Assembly: GCA_930367205.1 (NCBI GenBank)
Contig: OV884011.1
Span: forward strand, 140,427,937-140,491,936
Length of the DNA: 64,000 bases
Direction of reading: 5' to 3'
From: Acanthosoma haemorrhoidale
Lineage: Eukaryota > Arthropoda > Insecta > Hemiptera > Acanthosomatidae
The translations under genes were made by a program, and so were the position numbers. The notes under the pieces are model-generated. The model did not search any database. It was given only the letters and a program-made list of their open reading frames with translations, and was not told the origin of the DNA. Positions 1 through 12,600 of the stretch are shown piece by piece (within the stretch, counting starts at the first letter, position 1; each line of letters opens with the position of its first letter).

Positions 1-516
1 GATAATTTTATAAACAGCCCGGTACAGTTAGTAACCTAGAACGGGGAAATTGCACCAGCTCTACTTAAAAAAATTTACCGGTGAATATACAGACCCAAAT
101 TGCACCGAAACTAGTATTTAGAGGAAATGCACCTACTTCCTGGTCGCTCATCTAGAATTCCTGGGGTAACTCTACACTCATAACAACTTCCTGCAAGTTT
201 ATATAAGTTTCGCATAGTTCAATAATCTAATAAATGTTCATGCATATTCTCTTTATGCCACAATCTGATATTAGGAGGGTTCATATAGCTTTTAAGATTA
301 CAGAAGAAAATGGAGTAACACATAGGGGTCGATAAGAAGTATGTCCCTATGATGACAACCGATTCTTTGGATACTTATAGATAAAAGAACAGAAATAAAA
401 TGTAACGATGTCTGTTAAAACATTAGTAGTGTACTTTTGTTTTATATATAGTATTTTTTTAAGGATTCATAGAAGTGCCTAGTGTTAGTATGGACTATCC
501 AATCATCACTTATAGA
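1..516. other. AT-rich non-coding, left edge
   Basis: No convincing coding frame, RNA gene or terminal repeat is visible here. The stretch lies upstream of the first dachsous exon in the window and is probably intron, because at least a third of the dachsous protein must be encoded further left. Confidence 0.5.
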
Positions 517-2085
517 ATTCACCACCTCAGTCATTGAGTTCCTCCAGTTCCTCATTGAACGCATAAATTATGACTATGATACCCTGCTCCGGGTTCTTGC
601 AGATGAACGCAACGTGCTCTGCAGAAATCTTTTTTGTTTGCCACAATGTAGGTAATGGCTGCTCAACTCAAGATAAATAGTATCTTGCATCAAAATAAAT
701 AGTCATTTTCTAGATTCGTACTTCGGCTTTAGTGCATGAAAAGATAAATACAAGTAGTAAATAGCAGTTATTTCCAGGAAGGAACCCTTCTATGCTACTC
801 AACCTCCTCAACTGCCACATATTGTAAGTTTTATAAGCTTTACTTCATAAAGCAGAAGCATAAACGCTATGAAGAAACATTTGTACATACAAGAATGCTA
901 AGATCTATTAATTTCTCACTTCTGAAGCTTCAATACTTATGCTACATAATGCATGATAATATTTGTTTTGTTTTTTTTATATTAAATTATACCGGGATCT
1001 GAAATGGTAGTGCCACAGAGCTGTTTGAGGTAGTAGTGACTTCAGTTAAGAGAACGTTGATTGTTGCTAACCTTCTGAAAGAAAATAAAGGAGAAGAAGA
1101 AACTCATGATCCAAGTTCCAAACCGATTTGGAATTTCAGATTGTAAAGAATCACCGCTTTCCTATGAACATCTTATACCCCAACCAAAAAGGTATAGAAT
1201 CTGAGACTTTTTCTACTTCTGTCTTGTGATTCATATCATGGAGAAATCGTTTTAATCCCTACAACGCAGTAAAGATACATAATATCAAAAGAAAGGTCCA
1301 TTATGTATATTCTATTGCAGGCTCTGGCCCTAATAGCGAGTCAAAGCTAATGGATTTGACTAGAGCCCCCAGTTTATTGTGGTCGGGTAATAAAATTGCT
1401 TTCTCTCCCTTTACCGCGAAAGGATCTTTTATAAATATATTCTCTAATTGACCCGGCCAGCTTGTTGGACGTATTTCGCCATCCGATTTAGTAAGAGTAA
1501 TGAATAATCCCGAACCTATCCTTCTATTGCAATATAACAACGATGAACTTAAATGCGTCGCTTAAGTGCTCAGCCTTCTCACCGGATCGTAAATCTTCTA
1601 AGATCCACTGTGTACGTTCAGCTGGCGTATATTGCCGCTTAGTACAATTCAAAACAAAGTAATAAAAAAGTCATGCATTTATTGGCAAACGATATATTGC
1701 CATTTGGTTCCTCTCTCATATTCTTTTGAGTTGTGGTATTTAGAACCAACAAAACTCGTTTCGGATGACTGTCGTATATCAAAGTAAAGACAATATCTAA
1801 TCATTCTATTATTATGAGGGTTTTCAACAATATTCTCTATTTTAGGACTGCAATTAATAACAAACATTTTTTGGACTACTTTAATCTCATATATGCGTAT
1901 TAATATTTTATTTATGGTTGACAAATATAAAGATATTTTAACATACCTCACTATATTTCAAACTTATTGCTACCCTAAATTTCTATTTATAATCTGATTA
2001 GCACGAACCGTGATTATCGCCTTAGGAAAAATACTGTTTACATTCTTCAATAAAAAAAGTTGTGAGTCTCCAAAATAAGGATTTT
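517..2085 (-). pseudogene. Decayed unidentified coding region (possible captured viral or transposon gene)
   Basis: On the minus strand several open segments follow one another with protein-like composition, broken by frameshifts and stops rather than by spliceable introns. In 5'-3' order: about 37 open codons at 2085-1975; an open stretch ending in a stop at 1679 (contains YFDIRQSSETSFVGSKYHN); a segment at 1660-1524 (contains WILEDLRSGEKAEHLSDAF); a segment at 1520-1301 (contains GLFITLTKSDGEIRPTSW); the same frame continuing through two stops to about 1175 (contains FLHDMNHKTEVEKVSDSIPF); and a terminal piece at about 675-517 (contains ISAEHVAFICKNPEQGI) ending in a stop. The gap between the first two pieces is only about 30 nt, too short for an intron. 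I do not recognise the family. A non-retroviral viral relic or an unusual transposon protein are both possible. Decay is seen directly; origin is inference. Confidence 0.5.
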
Positions 2086-2763
2086 ACCTCTTGCTACTAT
2101 TACAGTTCAAGTTATTCTGGAAATTTAAATTTAAGAAGTATCTCAAGCCAGCTAAAGACAAAATCATGTCTAAACTCACGTTGGTCAATCATAAGAAATT
2201 TTACTATTCGAATAGATGAAATAAAATTTGAATAAAACAGGATATTTATGCACTGCCTCCTTTATCAGGAGGATGAGAGGAGTATGTCCGCCAATTAAGA
2301 GACCACTAGCGCCCGTGAGGAGGACCCAGGAACTGAGGAATGCCAATAAAAAACATGGCGCTCCCATTGCTATTCCTCACTACTATTTCCTTAGCTAGAG
2401 CTTTCACTCCGGCTTAAACCTTTCCTTACTTTTCCGTCCTGTACCCTATGGCAGGGTTTTATCCCGGAAAGCGCCCTTTTATGTTGGACCATCGTGTACT
2501 GCAGCTTGTAGACACGCTGTTTTTCTTAAAAGGTCACTCGCGAACAACTTATGTTCTTTAATAGCCTACAAGGGCTTTCTTAACCTCCTAAGGCATACCT
2601 AACACGGACTACTTAACAGGGATAGGCGTGTTCGCTGCTTTTTATACAAAACGGATATAAGGATAGAAGCAGTTAACTTAGTGTATGCAGAAATATATCT
2701 TTATTATGAGTCACGTACCCTTAGAATGGACCTTCAAAATTTTCTAGCTAAAAAGATGAACTG

Positions 2764-2804
2764 ATATTAAATTACTAAAATTATTAATATTAGTAATTTA
2801 ATAT
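2764..2804. repeat. Perfect AT-rich inverted repeat
   Basis: A 14-bp arm at 2764-2777 (ATATTAAATTACTA) is exactly complementary to 2791-2804 with a 13-nt loop. No transposon coding or terminal duplication is attached, so function is unknown. Confidence 0.7.
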
Positions 2805-4999
2805 TAAATAAAGTTCCATAGCGCACACGAGGAATCGTTAAAAGCTTCTTCTGTGGGAAATTGCAGAAATATGTTGGATTTCGTGGAGTTTATGAATTTT
2901 TAATAAAAGTAAGAGGTTTTTTCAGCGGGTGATAAGCGAATTTAATAAAATGCCAAAATATTTAACGATAACAGCTGATTCTCATATTTAAACACCGTCC
3001 CAAAAAGCTATGATTTCAGAAATGCCATGTTATTACTTGAGTGAGTTCAAATCAATCTATATAATAAAAAAAAGAATTAACTGAGCAAATTTGAAATCAA
3101 AATCCTTGTATTTCGAAGCTGGTGCGTAAACTGTTACAATTCCTCATCATGATTTTTGAACTTTAAATTCCTTTTTGTGTTTCGATTTCCCTCAATCCTT
3201 TTGTAACAGCGCTAATATTTGTGTATCATGCACATGATAACGTTAAGATTTCTAGTTATAAAGAATTAATAACAGAATTATGGTAGAATCATAAGCATTT
3301 ATTAGATGCTTGGACTCCTCAATTAAACATTAAAAATTGCATACACATTTAATTAACAATAAATTAAAGTCAACCGTTAGTTAAAAATACCTCATAGGAT
3401 ACATTCGCTCATTAGAGTGGAAGAAACATCTTAATTAATGCTGAGCACAGATAGTTTGGAAGTCAAATCTAAATAACCCGCGCTGCCGCTCTCCTTTTGG
3501 GGTAAATAAACACTGTTTTTGATTATTTATTTCCTTTTTTTTTATTTTAACCCCATCCTCGAAAAATGCTTATAAATTAATCAAAGATTCCTTCAAAAGG
3601 TTACGTTTAGATAAGACGCCGAAATACAGATTTCTTAAAAGGTTCACATCATTTCCAATCTTAATGATTACAATAAAGTTTTCTTCCTTTTTCCAATACG
3701 AGTTTTCGGCCCTGAAAAACCTGTTTCATATGTTAAATTGATTTCAGGACTTCTATGGGTTAGATCGTATATATATATGTGTTTATTTTTTTTTTTTTTT
3801 TATATATATATGCTGAGTAATTTTTATTCTAAACCCTATTTATGTTTTTATCCTAAATCCTTACAAAATGATAAATAATGTATGTAAATATGAGAATTTA
3901 TATAGTTGTTTACCCTTAACAGTTTTCAGTTTATTATTTCATGAATACGTAAAATCTTTTAGAGATTAATTGAGGATTTTGTCAAACCTTTTAGAATTTC
4001 TCATGCCCCCTTGCGGCCAACATGTTTCTTTTTTCCCATTCTAACCAAGAATGATGTTTCATAAACCAGTGTTGACATTTTTTTTCTTCTTTTCTGTTTA
4101 TAATCTTAAACTTAAATTTTTCAGATACATATAGTATTTAATCATTTAGTTAAAAAAAAAAATGCAATAGATTTAATAAACTCTAAACCAAAAATAAAAA
4201 ATGAACTAAAACGACTATTTGGACTTTCAACCATCCTGGATGACCAGCCTCATTGTCACCTGATAATTAATAATACGATTTATTATTATTTTCTAATTCC
4301 ACTTTGGACTTACATGCATCCAAATCAAAACATGGAAGCCACTCAATCTATTGTACTATCACCTCGTCACAACTTATAAATGTCATTAAGCTCCAAATTC
4401 AACATCAACATACAGTATCCTTCATCCACACGTTTTCATCAACCACCCATCTCACATACACACAGCAAAACTGACAGGGAGTTATTCTTGGGACGTAACT
4501 GCGCAACAGATTTTTTATGAAGACGTCACGTACTCCGAAGTGCAGCTTTGGACATATATTTACTCCTCTAATTTTCGAACTTAGCGCTTCATGTTGGTAG
4601 CTCCACAGCGACTCAACGCCACCAACCGCTCCCTAGCCACAGAGATGGTAAATTAAGCCATGGTAGACTCCGACTTATGAAATACTTATCAACAGCTAAT
4701 GATTGTGAGAATATTAGTAAGCGAAAAGCATAAGAACTATTCGTGTCCCTAAATTGTATACATTCTATTTATAACCAAGCACTCGAAAAGGGCCCATTTG
4801 CTGCACTACAGCATAATAAGCTATTCAATAAACTAGCTGAACCCCATGTTGAACACCACAAATGTTACGTTTGTGTTACAAATGCTTAACACCCCCACAC
4901 TTCTCGCCTCGATGGCAACCGACTGTCCGGAATACTTAGGTTAAGTTAAATGTAAACAAAATGTAGCATAACTACAGATAATATAAGAACAACAACTTT

Positions 5000-5150
<151 letters not shown>

Positions 5151-5439
5151 ATTCATTAGATATTCTAATTATTGTAAATGCAAAAAAATATTTACAAAAT
5201 GAATGGATTTAAAAAACTATAAACCCATTCTCAGCGTGACCATGCAACCTGCTGTTATTTCCTTCACCCCTAAAACAAGAGCACTCTTAAACGTTGTCAC
5301 TCGTGTCAGCAGAACTCTTCTGGAGTAGCAATGTTGCTGTTAAAATTAACCTTCTCGGAACAATATTCCATTCGTTTTGGTGAGTATTATGTTCTTTATA
5401 TAATATAATAGTAAGAAGGCACAATTGCAAGAGCGTGAC

Positions 5440-5900
5440 AAAAAAAAATCCTTCTTCCCTGCAGCGGAGCAAGGACGTGATTGGCAGCCAGTGCCATTTA
5501 AGCGTTCGTTAGAGCCGAAAGGATGGTGTCATGGAGGTTTCATTGTGACGGCTGGGAGATCCTCTCGGAGATTGTCTCCTAATGGGCAAGTTTTCACGGG
5601 TAGCCTCCTCTGACACAGGGCTGTCGTCCTTCACGAACGACTTGGCCATTATACACACTAGCTAGCTGAGCGCTGCTAGCTGGCTGGCCTGATATTCAAA
5701 AGAAACTCCTCACCCCTCTTATTCACATTTAAAATAAACTCACCTTCACTCTGTGGTCTCTCGAAATCAATTATTTATATTTATGGCTCTTTTGTCTATG
5801 GCGAAGGGAGACAGGAAAGTGAGCCGGGGGAAGCGCACCTGCTCCGATTCAGCACGCGAGTATGGAGAGGGGATCTTGGCCGTTATAATTACTTATCTGC
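5440..5900. other. Higher-complexity, GC-richer non-coding island
   Basis: Compared with its AT-rich surroundings this block has higher sequence complexity, with CTAGCTAG/GCTAGCTGG-type repeats near 5660-5690. No frame resembles a known protein. It lies just upstream of the first visible dachsous exon, so an intronic regulatory element is possible but unproven. Confidence 0.2.
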
Positions 5901-6387
5901 ATCGTCCAAGGCTACTCGCAAAATGAATGATAATAATGAACGATGAAGAACAATCGATTAACCTGATTTTTATACAAGTAGCAAAATGTGGATTTTTTAG
6001 GTTGTAAACGTGTTGAATTTTCTGTATACTCCGTAATAAAGAAATAATTAATTAGATAAAAACTCCTTACCTTTCCCTGAATGACCTTAAAAAACCTTAG
6101 GTTTTGTGATATTACGCAATAATTCACACACTCTATCCACTTTATATATTTTCTTAACGAATGAATGCAACTAATATGCAATATGTGAAAAAAACGCTAC
6201 TTTAATGTTCTCATTCTTTCTTTTACCAGTTTTGAATTTTACCTATCAATAGGCGTTTGTTATAAGATGAAGATATATGTATGCGAAGACATAATTTATT
6301 TATTTTTAACATGATTATATTTACTATCTTGAGATAATTTATATATTTACTCAGTTTCTTTAATGTTAAATTACTTGTTGTCAAAAG

Positions 6388-6666
6388 GAGTTCTGACGAC
6401 GATTGAACCTTTGGACCGGGAAACCAAATCCAGCTATGACCTGGTTGCGGAGGCCAGGGACGGCGGATTGCCTCCAAGAACGACCAGGGTGCCCCTGAAG
6501 ATATACGTGACCGACGTCAACGACAACGCTCCGGAGATCCTAGACCCTCGGGAGGACGTGGTCTCCATCCGCGAAGAACAGCCGCCCGGAACGGAAGTCG
6601 TCAAGATCAGAGCCGTAGACAGGGACAATGGACCCAATGCTACCCTCACCTACTCCATCCTTAAAG
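6388..6666 (+). CDS. ds: dachsous exon (first in window)
   Basis: Encodes the end of one cadherin repeat (LDRET, DGGLPP), a canonical linker VTDVNDNAPEI, and the start of the next repeat. The acceptor is AG at 6386-6387 (AG at 6389-6390 is an alternative). The donor AAAG|GTAAGT at 6666/6667 is strong. It starts with two bases of a split codon and ends in phase 1, which the next exon completes. Confidence 0.88.
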
Positions 6667-9600
6667 GTAAGTCCCATCAAGCATGCTGATATGTAGATAG
6701 CCCTTCCCTTAATCGGCGGCTTAACGGCATGTTGGAAGCATCCTCCAGTTCCCACTCGCAGGTTCTCTTTACAATGAGGTAGAATCTTTTAAGTTGACCT
6801 TAGTTATTAAACTACAGCACTGTAGTAGAAATGGATTAATTAACCAAAAAAAAAATACATTAGCTTTGAATCAACGAAAAGGAATACGTTAGAAAGTTTT
6901 GATGTACATGCCGGCATCAAGTCAGTTGCTGTATAAATGGAGTGTTTGTTTAAGAGCAAAATCCAGTAAGAAACTACTCCTATTGCTTTCCCCGGACCTT
7001 ACGAGCAAATATAAGCCAAAGTTTTTCATCAGCTCGTATGTATCAAATGCATCCAGTCACATTTTCTCTTTTCAGGATAACTTTGCTTCAGAAAGTTTCC
7101 TATTGAAGTGTACTCAAAACATTAACACTATTCCTCCTACGTTTTAACAAGTGACCCTTTTATTGTTAATGGTTCCAACTTCTTAAATTACCTGTGTGGA
7201 ATTAATTAACAGGCAATTTAGGCTCCTCCTAATAGCGCGGATGTAAGTAATGATGATCTAATTCTTGAATATACTAGACGGTACCCTTTATCAGCGGAAT
7301 GTTGTGGAAATGATAAGCCCTAGAGGGAGGAAAGGCTGGTTAAAGTAAAAGTATGCTAACTAAACAGAGAAATGATAACTATAATTCAAGGCGATGGCTT
7401 GTTCCTCAGAATGACCGTTGTTACATACTACCGGTCTCAGGTACAGATAGCGAAATCACAAGCGTTAAGTGCCTCGAGTGATCAAGATGGTTTTTAAATT
7501 CTTCTACTGTCCACAAGTTATCCAATTTATTTAATTGCTTCAATTTCTTTGCGAAATGTCTGTTAGCTTGGGCGAATCTATTTATTTGCATAGCCTCCAT
7601 CCCTGAATATATTTATATTCAGCTTGAAATTAAATTATCTTATATTAAAGCTTATTATCCTATGAGTTAATGCTTGAAACATAACATTGCATTAATATAT
7701 AACATTACATTGTAGCACTCTTTGGAATTGTCAATCGATACTTTTAATATTTTAATGTTCCAAAATTTCATTTTAGCTCAAGGACCTTAAACTAAATGAT
7801 TAAGAATTGTCATTTCAAAAGTTATATTTTACTTTAATGATTATTTCATTTATGATAAATTCTTACGATTAGAGTTGGCAACTGTTGTAGGAAGAGACGC
7901 AGACGGTTGGCGAGTGTTCTCCATTGACCCAGTGACGGGTATCCTCCGGACCCGGGTCACCCTGGAGGCTGGCGAACGAGAAGTCTACCGGGTACGCGTA
8001 GCAGCCACCGACACGGGTAACCCACCCAGGCAGGCGGTGAGGACTCTCTCTGTAGAAGTGCTGGCGCTATACGACCACAGGCCAACCTTCTCCAGCTCAA
8101 GCCTCACCTTCAAGGTAACCTAATTATTTCCAGTCTTGCATGCTTCAATTAACGCAGAGTAATTAATTAACCTACATCAATTCTTGCTAAAGCCATAAAC
8201 TCTAGATCATTGATCCAACAACGCAATTAGCTAATCGTTATTTTATTGGATGGGGATTGCACATCTCTGGATGTGTTTTTATTAACCTATAAAGTAAGTT
8301 TAGATTATTTCTTAATATTAATGTGGGATTATTAAGCTAAATAACCCGCGATATCTAGAAAGGAGGCTTCTATCAACGGCGCTATGTGACTCACAATATA
8401 ATTTTCCAAGAGCCTTACAGTAGGAAGGAATATATTTTTTAATGTTTCTTTTGTTAACTCTTTTTTATCAATGAGTTTATTGTTCTTTTGGCACTACACT
8501 TCATTTGCTTTCCGTAACCTACTCTCAGTTTACAAATCTATTCTACAATCCCGGCGAACCAATGAATTCGTAAGAGATAGCAATTGTCTATTCCACGTGT
8601 TCCTAACTTATTGCCAAACTTTAGTTAATTACTTGTAATTAATGCACAATTACCATCGTTCATATAAAAAGACCCCCAATATTTTTGAGAGCAAAACTGT
8701 GGATGTAGGTATACCATTTGACTTACAATGGTTAGTAAGACGTTATTTTCCTTGTCATGGTTACGTTTCATGTATATTCTATATACAGGAAAAGTTTGAT
8801 CTCGTGAGTATAAGAGCCTCTAGTTATACTTATGATACCGGTATATCCACCATTTTGTTCCTTTGTATGATTACAGTTCAGCCGTGCGGAAAACTCACCG
8901 TTATCCTATTACTAATGGAAATTGTTCTAGTTAACTCACTTATAAGAAAATGAGTAGCTATATACAGCAAAGAATTAGCGAATCTGAAATGTTGCTACGA
9001 ATCCAATGATCGTTCTGAACTTTAGTGACATCAACAGTAAAGCCTCGTCAAGTGTCGTACGAAGGATTTAATTCAATATTACTAATATATTGAATTTTCA
9101 GTCACCAAAACTTGGTGGAATCTTTAATTTAAATCATACTAAATGGTTTATGGAGCGTTCCAAAGTCCAAAGACTTATCCCAAATTCATTTGATTTGAAA
9201 CATGATAATACTTCTTGATAATTAGCAGACAAAGGAGCATTATCGGGACTCGACCCAATATGTAGGCGGGGGTTCTATTGAGTTAACCTGCACTAGTGAA
9301 CGATCTTCCCAATATGAAGCTTTCTTCGCTAATCTCTCTCAGTAATTTTAAGCACCGTACAGCTCTGACTCCAGGGACAAAACCTAACCCTCAATTTATT
9401 CGTCTGAGAGTCTAGTTTGCCATTGATAAGGAATAATATTAAAATATATGATATTGGGGGGGGTCCTGGTTTCGAGTCCTGATCCCGCCTGTATATTTTT
9501 CTTTGGCTAATAATTAGATATTAATAGCAGTGGGAACTATACTATATCAAAAATTAATCAAGATAATATTTCGTACAAATCGGTTCAATAGTAATATAGA

Positions 9601-12600
9601 ATTATATTCTCTACATCCTCCCGTCAATCTAATATGAATAAATTGAAAGCATTTAATAATTTATAGAATTGATTAGATGGCCGTACAAACCCTCTCTGTG
9701 ATAATAATCCAAGCACTTGCCGCAAACCATTTTTCTTCAAACTCACGTTGCGCACAGCACATTGAAGCATTTGCATAATCGTCTCGATGCAGTTTATCTT
9801 CGATGACGGAATCGCATGACTATTACGGCGTGATAAACTGAAGCGTAGCAGCAGTAAATATCAGCTTCTTGCCTTTGACACTTCCACGGTGACATTCTTC
9901 AACAAGAATGGAGAATGGCCCCTTAGCCCAAGGTGTTTGTCAGAAAAGGTGTCGTTCTCACTTGGAGTTGAACCAGTCTCAAACAAAATTGATCACATAT
10001 CGTCGAAAATGTTAATGGTTTTGTCCTTTATCCTGAGTATTTACAAATAATGATAATTAATATGTTCACTATCCCTCAATACATATCAACTCAAACTGTC
10101 AAGAAACAGTTACAATAATGGCAGATTTCATATTTCATTCCATTCAGCACATTCGAGCTGGTTATGTGCTGTGCATTAACTTATTAACAAAATGCTGAAA
10201 TCACGTGTCATCATTATTTATTATTTATATATGTTTTACATATTGTACAAGGACGTATAGAAGGAATTTTACATATTGTTATGCAGAGAAAATAATTTAT
10301 AAGTCTCTTGTAACACGCATAAAGAGCTTAAGTAACGTAAAGGTTGAAAAAATATCAAGTTGGATTAAGGCAGCCGTGTTCTATGAACTATGGTTGAACT
10401 ATTTCAAAATTCCCGTGACGTAATCGTCTGTCTATAAAAGAGATAATAATTCTTAAACGTGAGACATTTAATATAAGTACTTTTTTCAAACATTGCTGCC
10501 TTGTTGTTTCGTTATAAATCACCTTTTGAAAATATATGCTATCATCGAAACTAAAACTCGCCGAGAGTGGTGCTATTAATCAAGAAGGCTGAGAATTACC
10601 CACATGCACATACAGAGTGGCCATTCACGGTTGTTGTAGTACAGTACGAGTATGTTGCTTTTCGTCTCTTTTTTAAATTTTTAAATGAGAACCGATTTGA
10701 TCACAAAATACCAAAAATTGGGGGGGATAAGATGTCAATCGGCTGTTTAAGAGTAGTTAAGTAGTAAAGAACTAAAAATCGGCTAAATTAGTCAGATAAC
10801 CAGACCTAAAGCCTCAGAAACATAGGCTCGTTCTATCTATTTTAGATTTTATTTATTCCAGGATAACCTCCGATATTTAGAAAGTGCTATACGATAATAT
10901 GAGTATAAAACCTTTTATTGCTTTTTGAGACATCAAGATTTGTTGAGAATTCTCATGGGCATTGGTATAGCATTTAACATCTTGTGCTATATAGTATTCG
11001 TTTCCTTGTCACTTTTACAATCATTATTAATTGTGCAATATATTTTATATGATACTGTACAATCCACCACTTTCTCCCATTGATGATTTAATCAATTTAT
11101 ATTCAGAGGGACAAGAGAGCAAACTGTCATCCTATTTCCTGCGAGAGCTGCTAATAAATACTGCAGAAGATGTGCTGTGCAAACAAGGCTCCGGCGGGTG
11201 GAGATACAAGAGCGCACTGACATAGATCACTAGGTATAAGCCATCAATAAGGACCGGCTGCCACGGAAGCTGTTGGATAATTAGCATCTATCCATCTCAT
11301 CACATCTCTTTGCCTGTTGGGCTTATTTATAGTGTACGCCTCGGGCTGGCTCGGCCCGCTCGCTCCTCGCTGGGCTATCTCAATCATAATGACCGCCCTA
11401 TCTCACCATCAGGGTGTCCGTGCTACCGGCAGCTCGTGTCCCGCCGTCTATTTCGGCACCTGTTCTATATGGAAATAATTAAGAACTTTACTGCCCTTCC
11501 TACATGTGTCCGGATAGGTAATTACACAAAAGGCATGTAGTGGTTATTTACTAGCCGGCAAAGGTCAGTAGGCTCAGTACTATCTATACGAGGGACACCT
11601 TTTCCTACCATTTATTAAAGGATCTGATGGGAAATCTAGTCACCTAGACGTACTTAATGAAACAGGTAAAGTAAAATAAGACTTCATATACAATAAATAA
11701 TATAATAGAAATGCATGTGAATGCAAGCCTGGTTAGGAATGGAAAAAGAAATGAATAGAATGTATAAATAAGCAATGCTTACCTTACAACAGCGATCGGA
11801 AATTATGAATCGGTAACAGGGTATTGTGCTTTTAAAGGATATGTTAAATAACATTTTACTTCCTAGTCCTATCTTCGTAAACTTTATTTTTTTATCAGTG
11901 CCTTTAAAGACAGTGAATCACAATTTTTCGTTCCAAGGTTCTCGTTGCAAAATATAACAGTAAATAAAAAGCAAAGACGGTTAGGGTACATAATTGAATA
12001 AATGATTGGTCAATGTAAAAATAATATAAATTGTATAATTAAAAGAGTCAACTAAGTATTTTAAAGGTAACAATGTTTTCTTGCACAATTGCACAAGGAC
12101 TTTTGTAGCTGTGAAAATGTAATGAAATGAAAATAAAAAATAATTGTACCAGGGTAGTTGAAGCTTTCTTTTTTAATCATTAACAGCCAACCTGTTGTAT
12201 CATTGTTATAAATATCTATTATTCCTATAAAATTTGGGAATAAACAACTTATGGCTATCGGACGAATAAACAACTTAGGAACATACTGGTTTCACTATCA
12301 CTGATTTAATGAGCTCAAATATTTAAAGACACTTTATAATAGAGTCAGTTAAGAGCGCCTGTCAATAATTTCCAGTCTAAGTTTAAAAAGGAAAATACAT
12401 TTCACCTGCGGAATATAAGTCGTGCTTGATTGGCCTGTTGCTGTCATGGAAATCTTTTGGGGACAGAGAGACACCCACCACACAGTTCTTCTCGTCTTAT
12501 TTTATCAATATGGGCGACGGTTCCTTCGAAATGAAAACCGCTTAGGAGTCGGAGAAGTCATTTTGTAAAAATTGTTATAAATTACTTACTTTATTGGTTA

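Noticed and set aside
2185..2367. Minus-strand 60-residue frame with a signal-peptide-like start (MGAPCFLLAFLSSWVLLTGA)
   Set aside because: No conserved domain, no splice continuation and no promoter evidence; the downstream half is AT-rich read-through. Too weak to call a gene.
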